DNA of 64,000 nt from Streptomyces sp. cg36 (GTDB lineage: Bacteria > Actinomycetota > Actinomycetes > Streptomycetales > Streptomycetaceae). Below, one piece after another: positions 50,292 through 59,994 of this stretch. The stretch's first letter is position 1. Every line of letters starts with the position of its first letter. A program made the position numbers and the translations under genes. The stretch lies in contig NZ_CP163520.1 of NCBI RefSeq assembly GCF_041080675.1, forward strand, positions 7,469,501 to 7,533,500. Direction: 5' to 3'. A model generated the notes under the pieces. It was not told the DNA's origin. It did no database searches and saw only the letters and a program-made list of their open reading frames with translations.

Positions 50292-51383
50292 TCAGAAACC
50301 GTCCACGTCGATGACCGCCCGGGCGAAGGCGCCGGGCGCCTCCTGCGGCAGGTTGTGGCCGATCCCCGTCAGGGTGCGGTGCTCGTACGCGCCGGTGAAC
50401 CGGTCGCGGTACGCGGCGCCGTTGCCCGGGGCCGTGAACGGGTCGCGTTCGGGGTCGAGGGTGATGGTGGGGACCCCGATGACAGGCCGCGCGGCCAGCC
50501 GCTTCTCCAGGGCGTCGTAGCGGCGCTCCCCGTCCGCGAGACCCAGCCGCCACCGGTAGTTGTGGATGACGACGGCCGCGTAGTCGGGGTTGGCGAAGGC
50601 CGCCGCCGTGCGCTCGAAGGTGGCGTCGTCGAAGTCCCAGGTCGGTGAGACGGTCTCCCAGACGAACCTGGTCAGGTCGTGCCGCAGCTTCGCGTCCTCC
50701 ATGGCGAGGCGACCGCGCTCGGTGGCGAAGTAGTACTGGTACCACCAGGTGTGCTCGGCCCGCGGTGACAGCGGCTTCTGGTTGGCCTCGACGTTGGTGA
50801 CGAGGTAACCGCTCACCGACACCAGGGCCTTGCAGCGGTCGGGCCGGAGCGCCGCGATGATGTCGGCGGTGCGCGAACCCCAGTCGAAGCCGGCCAGCAC
50901 GGCCTTCTCGATCTTCAAGGCGTCCATCAGGGCGATCACGTCGAGCGCCACGGCGGCCTGCTGGCCGTTGCGGAACGTCCGGCCGGAGAGGAAGCGCGTC
51001 GTGCCGTGGCCGCGCAGGTACGGCACGATCACCCGGTATCCCGCATCGGCCAGCAGTGGCGCCACGTCGATGTAGCTGTGGATGTCGTAGGGCCAGCCGT
51101 GCAGGCAGATGACGGCCGGGCCGCGGGCGGGGCCGAGTTCGGCGTAGCCCACGTTCAGCAGACCGGCCCTGACCTGCTTGATCCGCGGAAATGTCGGGCG
51201 GGTGCCGGGGGTGGCAGCCGCGGCGCTGGACGGTGCCGGACCTGACGTCGAGATGCCCGGCGCCGTGGCCGTGCGCACCGGGGCGGGGGACGCGGCCCGC
51301 GCGGTGGGGAGCCCGGTCAGGGACACGGCCGCCGCCCCGGTGCCCAGCCCCAGGGCCTTGCCGAACCCACGCCTGTTGATCAT
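50292..51383 (-). CDS. Tat-exported alpha/beta hydrolase (epoxide hydrolase/dehalogenase-like)
   Basis: A 363-aa hydrolase. A twin-arginine signal (NRRGFGKALGLGTGAAAV) is at the N-terminus. The HGWP oxyanion motif (CLHGWPYDIHSYI) and nucleophile elbow AGFDWGSRTA use Asp rather than Ser, as in epoxide hydrolases and haloalkane dehalogenases. The triad acid is probably in TLDPERDP and the His in GIGHNLPQEAP. ATG follows GAGGGG. Natural substrates are unknown. The small gene downstream may be co-transcribed. Confidence 0.88.
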   Translation of the reverse strand: MINRRGFGKALGLGTGAAAVSLTGLPTARAASPAPVRTATAPGISTSGPAPSSAAAATPGTRPTFPRIKQVRAGLLNVGYAELGPARGPAVICLHGWPYDIHSYIDVAPLLADAGYRVIVPYLRGHGTTRFLSGRTFRNGQQAAVALDVIALMDALKIEKAVLAGFDWGSRTADIIAALRPDRCKALVSVSGYLVTNVEANQKPLSPRAEHTWWYQYYFATERGRLAMEDAKLRHDLTRFVWETVSPTWDFDDATFERTAAAFANPDYAAVVIHNYRWRLGLADGERRYDALEKRLAARPVIGVPTITLDPERDPFTAPGNGAAYRDRFTGAYEHRTLTGIGHNLPQEAPGAFARAVIDVDGF

Positions 51384-51585
51384 GTGAAGCCCCCTCGTTC
51401 GTCCATCCACGTGTACCGGCGGTGCGCGATGGAATCGACTGTGGCACAGAGCGCATCACCGGTCAAATAGGTGACGCAAAATCGTCGACGCGGCCGGTCC
51501 CGTGCGGTGGGCGCATGGGGCGGGGCGGGACTCCGGCCGGCCGTGCCTAGACTGGAGCCCGTCGGTTCCGGGGAAGAGGGCGGCG

Positions 51586-52251
51586 ATGGCGGTACGGCGC
51601 GGACGCAAGTGGTGGCTGGTGCTCCCGGTCGTCGCGCTGGCCTTCTGGGCCTGGACGCGCGGCGGTGACGGACCGGAGGCGCGGAACGCGGCCGGACCCG
51701 AGAAGCACCCCTCGGCCTCCGCCGCCTCACCGAGCCGCCCGACGGCCAAGCCCGGCCGCGGCGGCGCCTACGACCCGGCCGACTACGCGGCGCCGGTCCG
51801 CACGTACGCCAAGAAGGCCGGTGTCGGCGCGCAGCTGCTCATGGCGATCCTCTACAACGAGGCGTACAAGCCGCACGACCCCGCTCTCGAACGCTCCTGG
51901 CAGCGCTACAAGCCCGACGCGGCCTTCGGCATCGCCAACATGCACCGGGCCGCCTTCGACGACACCAAGAAGGGCCGGGACTTCGCCGACCGGCGCTGGG
52001 ACGAACTGCCCGACGACCGGAACCTGGCGATCGAGGCGGCGGCCTGGCACCTGCACGACCTGGCGGCGCAGCTGCCCTCGCGGAAGTCCGCCGCTTACAC
52101 CAAGGACGAGCTCCTCGCGCTCGGGTACAACACGGGCGGCGGCAACATGCTGGCCTTCGCCCGGGGCGTCAGGCCCGGACCCCAGGCCCAGTCGTACCTC
52201 GAAAAGCTGCGCGACAACTGGGACAAGGCCGGCGCGGCCGTACGGGGCTGA
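51586..52251 (+). CDS. Membrane-anchored lysozyme/SLT-like protein
   Basis: A 221-aa protein. An N-terminal membrane anchor (WWLVLPVVALAFWAWTR) is followed by a Ser/Ala/Pro linker and a lysozyme-like domain from about residue 65. AILYNEAYKP carries the probable catalytic Glu, followed by AAFGIANMHRAAFDDTKKG, an A-A-W helix (AIEAAAWHLHDLAAQLP) and ALGYNTGGGNML. It resembles goose-type/soluble lytic transglycosylase folds and would act on peptidoglycan outside the membrane. ATG with GAGGG upstream. Confidence 0.82.
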   Translation: MAVRRGRKWWLVLPVVALAFWAWTRGGDGPEARNAAGPEKHPSASAASPSRPTAKPGRGGAYDPADYAAPVRTYAKKAGVGAQLLMAILYNEAYKPHDPALERSWQRYKPDAAFGIANMHRAAFDDTKKGRDFADRRWDELPDDRNLAIEAAAWHLHDLAAQLPSRKSAAYTKDELLALGYNTGGGNMLAFARGVRPGPQAQSYLEKLRDNWDKAGAAVRG

Positions 52252-52519
52252 GCCGCGCCGGATCCGCGGTCACGCGCGTCGGCGCGCGGCCCTGATTCCG
52301 GCCGCCCGACCGGACTCCCCGGCGCCGGACGGCCCGTCAACTACCCGCGCGCAGGCGGTGTTCCCCGCTCCCGCATTCGAACGGATTTGGCGAACAGTCG
52401 GCCGACTCTTGGTGCGGTGTTTGTCCTTTCGGTACGAACCGCCGCAACTCCGCGCGCATCTGTCTATACGTTCAATCCGCGCCCAGTCACGCGCGGAGCG
52501 CACGTCCGAAGGAAGTTTC

Positions 52520-55500
52520 TTGAGTCCGCAACCGCGATACGCACCCTCGGCGCCCCGGATGACCTCACCACCGCAGGAGCCGCCGACCCGTCGGCCGAAC
52601 GACGCGACGCTCTGGCGTCCCGTGCCGCCGCCGTCCGCCAGAACGCTCCTCGACATCCTGGAGGCGACCGAGCGGACCCACCCCACCGCGCCCGCCCTGG
52701 ACGCCGGGACCGGAGTGCTCGACTACCGCACGCTGATGGCCGAAGTCCGTTCGGTGGCAGGTGAGTTGAGAGCCATGGGGATCGGCGCGGGGGACCGGGT
52801 CGGCATATGCGTACCCTCCGGAACGGCGGACCTGTACGTGGCGATCCTCGCGGTGCTGCACACCGGAGCGGCGTACGTACCGGTCGACGCCGACGACGGC
52901 GCCGCACGCACCGAGGTGATCTGGGCCGAGGCCGAGGTGTGCGCGGTGATCGGCGCCGGACGCGCGGTGGCCGCCCGGCCCGGGGTGCCGCCCCGCGCGG
53001 AGCGGCGCGGGCCCTCGCTCGACGACGACGCCTGGATCATCTTCACCTCCGGCACCACCGGCACGCCCAAGGGCGTCGCGGTCACCCACCGCTCCGCCGC
53101 CGCCTTCGTCGACGCCGAGGCCCGGCTGTTCCTCCAGAAGGAGCCGCTGGGCCCCGGAGACCGGGTGCTCGCCGGACTCTCCGTCGCCTTCGACGCCTCC
53201 TGCGAGGAGATGTGGCTGGCGTGGCGGCACGGCGCCTGCCTGGTTCCGGCACCCCGTTCGCTGGTCAGGGCGGGTGTCGACCTCGGCCCGTGGCTGGTCG
53301 AGCGGGGCATCACCGTGGTGTCGACCGTCCCCACCCTCGTCGCGCTCTGGCCGCCCGCCGCCCTGGACCGGGTGCGGCTGCTGATCGTCGGCGGCGAGGC
53401 GTGCCCGGCCGAGCTGGTGGACCGGCTCGGCGCGGACCGCGAGATGTGGAACACCTACGGCCCGACCGAGACGACCGTGGTCGCCTGTGCGACGCGCTGC
53501 GCGCCCGGCGAACCGGTGCGCATCGGCACCCCGCTGGACGGCTGGCGGATCGCCGTCGTGGACGCCCAGGGGGACCCCGTGTCCTGGGGCGAGAGCGGTG
53601 AACTCGTCATCGCGGGCGTCGGCACCGCCCGCTACCTCGACCCGGCCAAGGACGCCGAACGGTTCGCGGCCCACCCCGCCCTGCCGTACCGGCGCGCCTA
53701 CCGCAGCGGCGACCTGGTCCGCGCCGAACCCGAGGGGCTCGTCTACCTCGGCCGCGCCGACGAACAGGTCAAGATCGGCGGCCGGCGCATCGAACTCGGC
53801 GAGATCGACGCCGCGCTGCGGGCGCTGCCCGGCGTACGGGCGGCTGCCGCGGCGGTGCGCACCACCACCAGCGGCGCCCAGGTCCTGGCGGGCTACCTCG
53901 TCCCCGACGACACCTCGGCCGGGGGCGGCCTGGACCCGAACGCCGCCCGGGCCCGGCTCCTCGACCGGCTGCCGCCCGCACTCGTGCCGGTCCTGGCGGT
54001 CGTCGAAGACCTGCCCACCCGCACCTCCGGCAAGGTCGACCGCGACGCCCTTCCCTGGCCGCTGCCCCGGGCCCGCCCCACGGGGGAGGACGCCGCGCGG
54101 GAGGAGCCCCTGACCGGGACGGCGGCCTGGCTGGCGGAGCTCTGGCAGGACCTGCTCGGCGTCCCGGTGACGGGCGGGGCGGACTTCTTCGTGCTCGGCG
54201 GCACCAGCCTGTCCGCCGCGCGACTGGTCTCCGCGCTGCGCGCGCGCCACCCCGAGGTCTCCGTCGCGGACGTCTACCACTGCTCAGGGCTGCGCGCGCT
54301 CGCCGAACGGCTGGACTCCTTCGGCCGGTCGGCCGGGACCCGCCGAGTGGTGCGGCCGACGCCCCGCCGGGCCGGCGCCGTGCAGGGCCTCGTGCTGGCC
54401 GCGCTGTTCACCGTGACGGGCCTGCGCTGGCTGGTGGCGCTCGCGGCGCTCGACAACCTGCTGGGCCCGCTGCCCTGGGCGCCGCACACCTCCTGGTGGG
54501 TGGTGCTCGCCGGGTGGGCCGCGCTGTACAGCGCCCCCGCGCGCCTCGGTGTCGGCGCGGGACTGGCCCGGCTGCTGACCCGGGGCATGCGGCCGGGCAC
54601 CCACCCCCGGGGCGGCGCCGTGCACCTGCGGCTGTGGGCGGCCGAGCGGGCCGTGTCCGCGTTCGGCGTCCCCGCGCTCCTCGGCACCCCGTGGGCGGCG
54701 CTCTACGCCCGCGCGCTCGGCTGCCGGGTGGGCCGTGACGTCGTGCTGCACACCATGCCGCCCGTCACCGGACTGGCCCGGCTCGGTGACGGGTGCGCGA
54801 TCGAGCCGGAGGCCGATCTCGCCGGCTGGTGGCTGGACGGCGACGTGCTGCACCTGGGTGAGGTGCGCGTCGGCGCCGGTGCCCGGGTGGCGGCCCGTTC
54901 GATGCTGTTCCCGGGCGCCGAGGTGGGCGAGGGCGCCGAGCTCGCGCCCGGCGCCGCCCTGGACGGGACGGTTCCGCCGTACGAGCGCTGGACCGGCGTG
55001 CCGGCCCGCCGCGACGCCGCCCCCGTCGGTGAGGGTTGGCCGGCCCCGGAACACCACCGGGCGCGGACCTGGCGCTGGGCGTACGGCGCCGCCCTGCTGG
55101 GCTTCAACCTGCTGCCCCTGCTGGCGCTCGCCCCGGCCCTCGCCCTGCTGTACGAGTTCGCCGGGCAGGACAGGTCCCTCGGTGTGCTGCTCGCCGATCT
55201 GCTGTGGATGGCCGCGCCGCTGACCGTGCTGACGGCCACCTGCTACGCCTCGCTCGTGGTGGTGGCGGTGCGGCTGGCCGGGCGCGCCCTGCGCCCCGGC
55301 TTCCATCCGGCGTACGGCCGGGCCGCTTGGTGCGCCTGGCTGACCGCCCGGCTGATGGACCAGGCCCGGGGCTCCCTCTTCCCGTTCTACGCCAGCCTGT
55401 TCACCCCCGTCTGGCTGCGGCTGCTGGGCGCGCGCGTGGGACGCGGCGCCGAACTGTCGACCGTGCTCACCCTGCCCTCGCTGCTGACGGTCGGGGAGGG

Positions 55501-56500
55501 CGCCTTCCTCGCGGACGACGCCCTCGCGGCGCCGTACGAGACGCGCGGCGGCTGGGTGCGGCTGGGCACGGCGGCGGTCGGACGCCGGGCGTTCGTGGGG
55601 AACTCGGGCATCGTCGGCCCCGGCCGCGAGCTGCCCGACGGCGCCCTGGTCGGCGTGCTGTCGGACGCGCCCGGCCACGCCGAACCCGGTTCCTCCTGGC
55701 TCGGCAGGCCCGGCTTCACGGTGGCCCGCGCGGCTCAACGGGCCGATGTCAGCCGTACGTTCGCACCGCCCCGGCGCGTGGTGCTCGCCCGGGCGGCCGT
55801 CGAACTGTGCCGTGTCGTACCGCTGTTGTGCACGGCCGTCCTCGCGGACGTGCTGTTCGTCGTCCTCCAGGAAGTCGTCGACCTGGACGGCTGGACGCTG
55901 GCCGGGGCGGTGGCGGGCGCGCTCCTCGCGACGGCCGGAGTGGTGGCGTGTCTGACCACGACGCTCGCCAAATGGCTGCTGGTGGGCCGGTTCGCCCAGG
56001 GGGAGCACCCGCTGTGGAGCTCCTTCGTCTGGCGCAACGAGCTGTTCGACACCTTCGTCGAGGAGCTGGCCATGCCCTGGCTCGGCAACTCCCTGACCGG
56101 CACGCCGTTCCTGAACGCCTGGCTGCGGACGCTGGGCGCGCGCATCGGGCGCGGGGTGTGGTGCGAGAGCCACTGGCTGCCCGAGACGGATCTGGTGCGC
56201 CTGGACGACGGGGTGAGCGTCAACCGGGGCTGTGTGCTCCAGACGCACCTGTTCCACGACCGGATCATGCGCGTGGACGGCGTACGGCTGGAAAAGGGCG
56301 CCACCCTGGGGCCGCACTCCATCGTGCTGCCCGGCTCGGCCGTCGGCGAGACCTCGGTGGTCGGCCCGTCGTCGCTGGTCATGCGGGGTGAGCAAGTGCC
56401 CGCGCACACGCGCTGGCTGGGCAACCCGGTGTCCGCCTGGACGGCGCGCACCGCCCCGGACCCGGTACCGCACGCCGAACCCGCGGCCGTACCGGCATGA
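52520..56500 (+). CDS. Pls/PosA-type membrane peptide synthetase (poly-amino-acid synthetase family)
   Basis: A 1326-aa single-module NRPS. Residues about 40-515 form an adenylation domain (A3 FTSGTTGTPKG, A5 NTYGPTET, A8 GRADEQVKIGGRRIELGEID, A10 lysine in TSGKVDRD). A carrier domain follows with the phosphopantetheine serine S563 (LGGTSLSAARL). Then membrane helices alternate with three left-handed-beta-helix-like segments. This is the plan of epsilon-poly-L-lysine synthetase (Pls, about 1319 aa). D225 should hold the amino group; E229 in FDASCEEMW may favour a basic amino acid. The TTG start has AAGGAAG upstream. A TATACG hexamer lies about 55 bp before it. Confidence 0.87.
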   Translation: MSPQPRYAPSAPRMTSPPQEPPTRRPNDATLWRPVPPPSARTLLDILEATERTHPTAPALDAGTGVLDYRTLMAEVRSVAGELRAMGIGAGDRVGICVPSGTADLYVAILAVLHTGAAYVPVDADDGAARTEVIWAEAEVCAVIGAGRAVAARPGVPPRAERRGPSLDDDAWIIFTSGTTGTPKGVAVTHRSAAAFVDAEARLFLQKEPLGPGDRVLAGLSVAFDASCEEMWLAWRHGACLVPAPRSLVRAGVDLGPWLVERGITVVSTVPTLVALWPPAALDRVRLLIVGGEACPAELVDRLGADREMWNTYGPTETTVVACATRCAPGEPVRIGTPLDGWRIAVVDAQGDPVSWGESGELVIAGVGTARYLDPAKDAERFAAHPALPYRRAYRSGDLVRAEPEGLVYLGRADEQVKIGGRRIELGEIDAALRALPGVRAAAAAVRTTTSGAQVLAGYLVPDDTSAGGGLDPNAARARLLDRLPPALVPVLAVVEDLPTRTSGKVDRDALPWPLPRARPTGEDAAREEPLTGTAAWLAELWQDLLGVPVTGGADFFVLGGTSLSAARLVSALRARHPEVSVADVYHCSGLRALAERLDSFGRSAGTRRVVRPTPRRAGAVQGLVLAALFTVTGLRWLVALAALDNLLGPLPWAPHTSWWVVLAGWAALYSAPARLGVGAGLARLLTRGMRPGTHPRGGAVHLRLWAAERAVSAFGVPALLGTPWAALYARALGCRVGRDVVLHTMPPVTGLARLGDGCAIEPEADLAGWWLDGDVLHLGEVRVGAGARVAARSMLFPGAEVGEGAELAPGAALDGTVPPYERWTGVPARRDAAPVGEGWPAPEHHRARTWRWAYGAALLGFNLLPLLALAPALALLYEFAGQDRSLGVLLADLLWMAAPLTVLTATCYASLVVVAVRLAGRALRPGFHPAYGRAAWCAWLTARLMDQARGSLFPFYASLFTPVWLRLLGARVGRGAELSTVLTLPSLLTVGEGAFLADDALAAPYETRGGWVRLGTAAVGRRAFVGNSGIVGPGRELPDGALVGVLSDAPGHAEPGSSWLGRPGFTVARAAQRADVSRTFAPPRRVVLARAAVELCRVVPLLCTAVLADVLFVVLQEVVDLDGWTLAGAVAGALLATAGVVACLTTTLAKWLLVGRFAQGEHPLWSSFVWRNELFDTFVEELAMPWLGNSLTGTPFLNAWLRTLGARIGRGVWCESHWLPETDLVRLDDGVSVNRGCVLQTHLFHDRIMRVDGVRLEKGATLGPHSIVLPGSAVGETSVVGPSSLVMRGEQVPAHTRWLGNPVSAWTARTAPDPVPHAEPAAVPA

Positions 56501-56510
56501 GGCCGCGACC

Positions 56511-56539
56511 GGGGGCCCGCGCGCACGGCGTGGGCCCCC
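56511..56539 (+). terminator. Hairpin between synthetase and peptidase genes
   Basis: GGGGGCCC/GGGCCCCC arms with a 13-base loop in the 69-bp intercistronic gap. It may attenuate rather than end transcription. Confidence 0.5.
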
Positions 56540-56569
56540 ACACCCCCACCCCCACAAGGAGACCCGAGC

Positions 56570-58039
56570 GTGTGTGGCTGGACTCGGCGGGCGTTCGTCG
56601 CCGGTGCGCTGGCACTTCCCGTGTACGGCGCGGCGACGGGGGCGGCGCGGACGGACCCCGACGACAAGGACCAGGACAGCGACGGGGACGGCGGGGACAT
56701 GGCTGACGGCAACCGCGGCCCGGCGGCCGGTCCCTACTTCCCCGACCACGGCGACCCCGCGTTCCGCGCCACCGCCTACGACCTGCGGCTGACCTACCGG
56801 CCGGAGGCGAAGGCGCTGGACGCCCGGGCGCGGGTGAGCGGGGTGACGGGCCGCGATGCCGTCGGCCGCGTCGGCCTCGACCTCTCGTCCGACCTGGACG
56901 TCGGCGCCGTGCGCCTGGACGGCGCCGATGCCCGGTTCACGCACCGGCGCGGCAAACTGTGGATCGAGGCGGCGCGCGGCCTGCCACCGGGGCGGGCGTT
57001 CACCGCCGAGGTGCGGTACGCGGGGCGGCCCCGGCCCCTGCGCACCCCCTTCGGGGACATCGGCTGGGACTACGTGCAGGGCTCGCCGGGCGGGGTGCTG
57101 GTGGCGAGCCAGCCGCTGGGGGCGCCCTCCTGGTTCCCCTGCAACGACCGCCCCGGCAGCAAGGCGGCCCACCGCATCGCGGTCACGGTCCCCGAGAGCC
57201 ACCAGGTGGTCGCCAACGGGGTCCTCGCCGACCGCTCCCCGGCCCCGGGCGGCGCCACCACCTGGACGTACGACCACCGCGGGCCGATGGCCAGCTATCT
57301 GGCGACGCTCAACATCGGCCGGTTCGCCTTCACCACCCAGGGCGGCGGGCCGGTGGCGATCCGCAACGCCCATCCGGCCCGGCTGACCGAGGCGTTCGCG
57401 CACGACTTCGGGCGCCAGCCGCAGATGATGCGCCTGTTCGAGCGGCTCTTCGGACCGTATCCCTTCGAGGTGTACGGGGCGGTCGTGGTGGACGCGGTGC
57501 TGGACCAGCCGGTGGAGAACCAGACGTTCTCCCTCTTCGGCGTCAACCACGTGGACGGGCGGCGCGGCAGTGAACACCTGGTCGCCCACGAGCTGGCACA
57601 CCACTGGTTCGGCAACAGCGTCGGCCTGGCGGACTGGCGGCACATCTGGCTGAACGAGGGGTTCGCCACCTACTGCGAGTGGCTGTGGTCGGAACACGGC
57701 GGCGGGCCCACCGCAGCCGCCCTCGCCGCGGACAGCTGGTCCGACCTCGACGACGACGCCGGGCGGGTGCGGATCGGCGATCCGGGCCCGGCCAAGCTCT
57801 TCGACGAGCGCGTCTACTCCAGGGGAGCGTGCACGCTGCACGCGCTGCGCACCACCATCGGCGACGACCGGTTCTTCGCGGCGCTGCGGGCGTGGGCCAC
57901 CACCTACCGCCATGCCAGCGCCGGGACGGCCGAGTTCATCGCCCTGGCGCAGCGGCACGCGGGCGGCCGGGACCTGACCGCCTTCTTCCACTCATGGCTG
58001 TACGAGCGGCGACTGCCGCCCTTGCCGGACGCGCCCTGA
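56570..58039 (+). CDS. Exported M1-family zinc metallopeptidase
   Basis: A 489-aa aminopeptidase-type enzyme. The N-terminus (WTRRAFVAGALALPVYGAA) looks like a Tat-type signal or anchor. Zinc-site residues are H340-E-L-A-H344 (VAHELAHHWFG) and E363 (WLNEGFATY). The substrate N-terminus motif reads PVENQTF in place of GAMEN. GTG start with AAGGAG upstream. It follows the Pls-like synthetase. As I recall, epsilon-poly-lysine producers carry a zinc aminopeptidase (Pld) that degrades the polymer, with a pld gene beside pls, so this may trim or detoxify the product. Confidence 0.88.
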   Translation: MCGWTRRAFVAGALALPVYGAATGAARTDPDDKDQDSDGDGGDMADGNRGPAAGPYFPDHGDPAFRATAYDLRLTYRPEAKALDARARVSGVTGRDAVGRVGLDLSSDLDVGAVRLDGADARFTHRRGKLWIEAARGLPPGRAFTAEVRYAGRPRPLRTPFGDIGWDYVQGSPGGVLVASQPLGAPSWFPCNDRPGSKAAHRIAVTVPESHQVVANGVLADRSPAPGGATTWTYDHRGPMASYLATLNIGRFAFTTQGGGPVAIRNAHPARLTEAFAHDFGRQPQMMRLFERLFGPYPFEVYGAVVVDAVLDQPVENQTFSLFGVNHVDGRRGSEHLVAHELAHHWFGNSVGLADWRHIWLNEGFATYCEWLWSEHGGGPTAAALAADSWSDLDDDAGRVRIGDPGPAKLFDERVYSRGACTLHALRTTIGDDRFFAALRAWATTYRHASAGTAEFIALAQRHAGGRDLTAFFHSWLYERRLPPLPDAP

Positions 58040-58126
58040 CGAGCGGGGCCACCTGGGGTTTTCCCCCGCAGGACCGGGGGGACGGCCGGAGCGACGGGGC
58101 CGGTGCGGCGATGGTGTCATGGCCGT

Positions 58127-59314
58127 ATGAGTGCGATGCGAGAGCCGAGGAAGAGGCGAGGGGGCAGGGCCGCGGTGCGGACCCTGCTGTCCGCCGCCGT
58201 GCTGCTGGTGGCCGTTCCCGTGGCGGAGGCGGGCGCCGCCGCTCCGGTGCCGCCGTCCGACGGTCTGCGGTCGGCCGTCCGGCAGATGGTCACCGACGGA
58301 TTCCCGGGCGTGGTGGCGTACGCGCGCGACGGGCGCGGGGAGTCCAGGGCGGCGGCCGGGTCCGCGGACCTCGCGACCGGTGAGCCGGCCCGGCCCGGCC
58401 AGCGGTTCCGCATCGCCAGCAACACGAAGGCGTTCGTGTCCACGGTGCTGCTCCAGCTGGAGGGAGAGGGACGGCTCTCGCTCGACGACCCCGTCGAGCG
58501 GTGGCTGCCGGGCGTGGTGCGCGGACACGGCAACGACGGCACGGCCGTGACCGTACGCCAACTGCTCAACCACACCTCCGGGATCTACGACCCCACCACC
58601 GAGCCCGGCTTCTTCGCCCCCTATCTGGAGGACCACGACTGGGACCACGTGTACACCCCGCGCCAGGTGATCGGGATGGCCGTGCGGCACGCACCCCTGT
58701 TCCGGCCCGGCCGGGGGTGGGCGTACTCCAACACCAACTACCTGCTCGCCGGGCTGGTCATCGAGGCGGTCACCCACCGGAGCGCACCCGAGGAGATCCA
58801 CCGCCGCATCATCGCCCCGCTCGGTCTGACGCACACCTCGTTCCCCGTGACGGACAGCGGGGTACCCGGCCCGCACCTGCACGGATACGACTTCGAGCGG
58901 CGCGATGTGACGCGGTTCAGCCCCTCCTACGACTGGACGGCGGGCGCCATGATCTCCACCGTCGACGACCTGGCCCGCTTCGCCCGCGCGCTGTTCACCG
59001 GCCGTCTGCTGCTCCCCGCGCAGCAGCGCGAACTCCAGCGGACGGTGGACCTCCCGGCGGCGTCGGGGTACGCGCTCGGGGTGCGGCGCGCGGAGCTGCC
59101 GTGCGGCACACCGGGCGGCGCGCCCACGGTGGTGTGGCAGACCGACGGCGGCGGGCCGGGATATACGAGCATGTCCCTCATCACCGCCGATGGCGGGCGC
59201 CAACTGGTGCTCGCGGCCAACCTGTTCGACCTCGCGGCGGATCTGAAGCACCAGCCTCCCGTCCCCAAGAGCGGGGCGGCGGCGGGGGCCATGACCGCCG
59301 TCCTGTGCCGCTGA
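58127..59314 (+). CDS. Secreted serine hydrolase (S12 / beta-lactamase fold)
   Basis: A 395-aa exported enzyme. Basic N-terminus and signal peptide to about residue 38 (VAEAGAAA). The S-x-x-K motif is ASNTKAF and Y-S-N is WAYSNTNYLLAG. The third motif, usually HxG, reads WQTDGGGPG, a variant. Family roles are D,D-carboxypeptidase, D-aminopeptidase or esterase. It follows the M1 peptidase by 87 bp on the same strand, so it may belong to the same unit. A perfect hairpin ends it. Confidence 0.87.
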   Translation: MSAMREPRKRRGGRAAVRTLLSAAVLLVAVPVAEAGAAAPVPPSDGLRSAVRQMVTDGFPGVVAYARDGRGESRAAAGSADLATGEPARPGQRFRIASNTKAFVSTVLLQLEGEGRLSLDDPVERWLPGVVRGHGNDGTAVTVRQLLNHTSGIYDPTTEPGFFAPYLEDHDWDHVYTPRQVIGMAVRHAPLFRPGRGWAYSNTNYLLAGLVIEAVTHRSAPEEIHRRIIAPLGLTHTSFPVTDSGVPGPHLHGYDFERRDVTRFSPSYDWTAGAMISTVDDLARFARALFTGRLLLPAQQRELQRTVDLPAASGYALGVRRAELPCGTPGGAPTVVWQTDGGGPGYTSMSLITADGGRQLVLAANLFDLAADLKHQPPVPKSGAAAGAMTAVLCR

Positions 59315-59315
59315 C

Positions 59316-59354
59316 CGACGGGTTCACCGGGCTCCTGGCCCCGTGAACCCGTCG
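59316..59354. terminator. Hairpin between convergent genes
   Basis: Perfect 12-bp arms CGACGGGTTCAC/GTGAACCCGTCG with a 15-base loop, between the serine hydrolase and nitroreductase genes. Confidence 0.75.
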
Positions 59355-59366
59355 CGGTCCGCCCGG

Positions 59367-59981
59367 TCAGCTGTGCGCCGGGGCCAGGGCCCCGGCGACG
59401 GGACCGGTGTGCGGGGCAGCGGGTGCGGCGGCCGGGGGTGTGAACGCCGAGACCCGGTGGCCGACCGGGGCCGGGGCGCGCACGACGGCGCGCCGGGTGG
59501 GGTCCGGGCTGCCGATGTAGAGCCAGCCGATGAGCCGCTCGCCCGGGGCCAGCCCGAGGAGCAGCCGGGTGGCGGCCGATTCGACGGCGGTGCCGGTGCG
59601 CCAGATGCTGCCGAAGCCCCGGTCGTGCAGGAGCAGCGTCAGCGAGTTGACCATGGTGCTGCTCGCGGCGAGCTGTTCCCAGGCCGGTACGCGATGGTTG
59701 CGCTGCGGGACGAAGACCAGGGTGGCGAGCAGCGGGGCGCGCAGCGGTTTGCGCGCCGCGCGCCGGACGGACTCGGCGTCGGTGGCGTCGGACGCGAAGG
59801 CCGCGCCCAGCGCCGTACGGCCGTCCCCGCGCACCAGGATCCACCGCCAGGGGCGCAGCCGGCCGTGGTCGGGCGCGGTCGCCGCCCAGGCGAGGAGGTC
59901 GACGAACTCCTCGTCGCTCGGGGCGGGTTCGATCAGCCGGTGCTCGCTGCGGCGGGTGCGGATGGCGGCTTCCAGTTCCAT
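59367..59981 (-). CDS. Nitroreductase-family FMN oxidoreductase (YdjA-like)
   Basis: A 204-aa flavoprotein. The FMN-binding opening is IRTRRSEHRLIEP, with APDHGRLRPWRWILV typical of the YdjA branch, then MVNSLTLLLHDRGFGSIWRTG and APGERLIGWLYIG. It can reduce nitro groups or enones, or oxidise thioether or dihydro substrates in biosynthesis. It is last in a minus-strand series, 13 bp after the amino-acid dehydrogenase. The C-terminus is extended by about 20 Ala/Pro-rich residues. Confidence 0.87.
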   Translation of the reverse strand: MELEAAIRTRRSEHRLIEPAPSDEEFVDLLAWAATAPDHGRLRPWRWILVRGDGRTALGAAFASDATDAESVRRAARKPLRAPLLATLVFVPQRNHRVPAWEQLAASSTMVNSLTLLLHDRGFGSIWRTGTAVESAATRLLLGLAPGERLIGWLYIGSPDPTRRAVVRAPAPVGHRVSAFTPPAAAPAAPHTGPVAGALAPAHS

Positions 59982-59994
59982 CAGCGGTGGCCCC

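Noticed and set aside
54284..57991. A 1235-codon open frame antisense to the synthetase and peptidase genes
   Set aside because: In very GC-rich DNA, antisense frames stay open by codon bias. The translation is low-complexity, and the sense strand has clear domains throughout.
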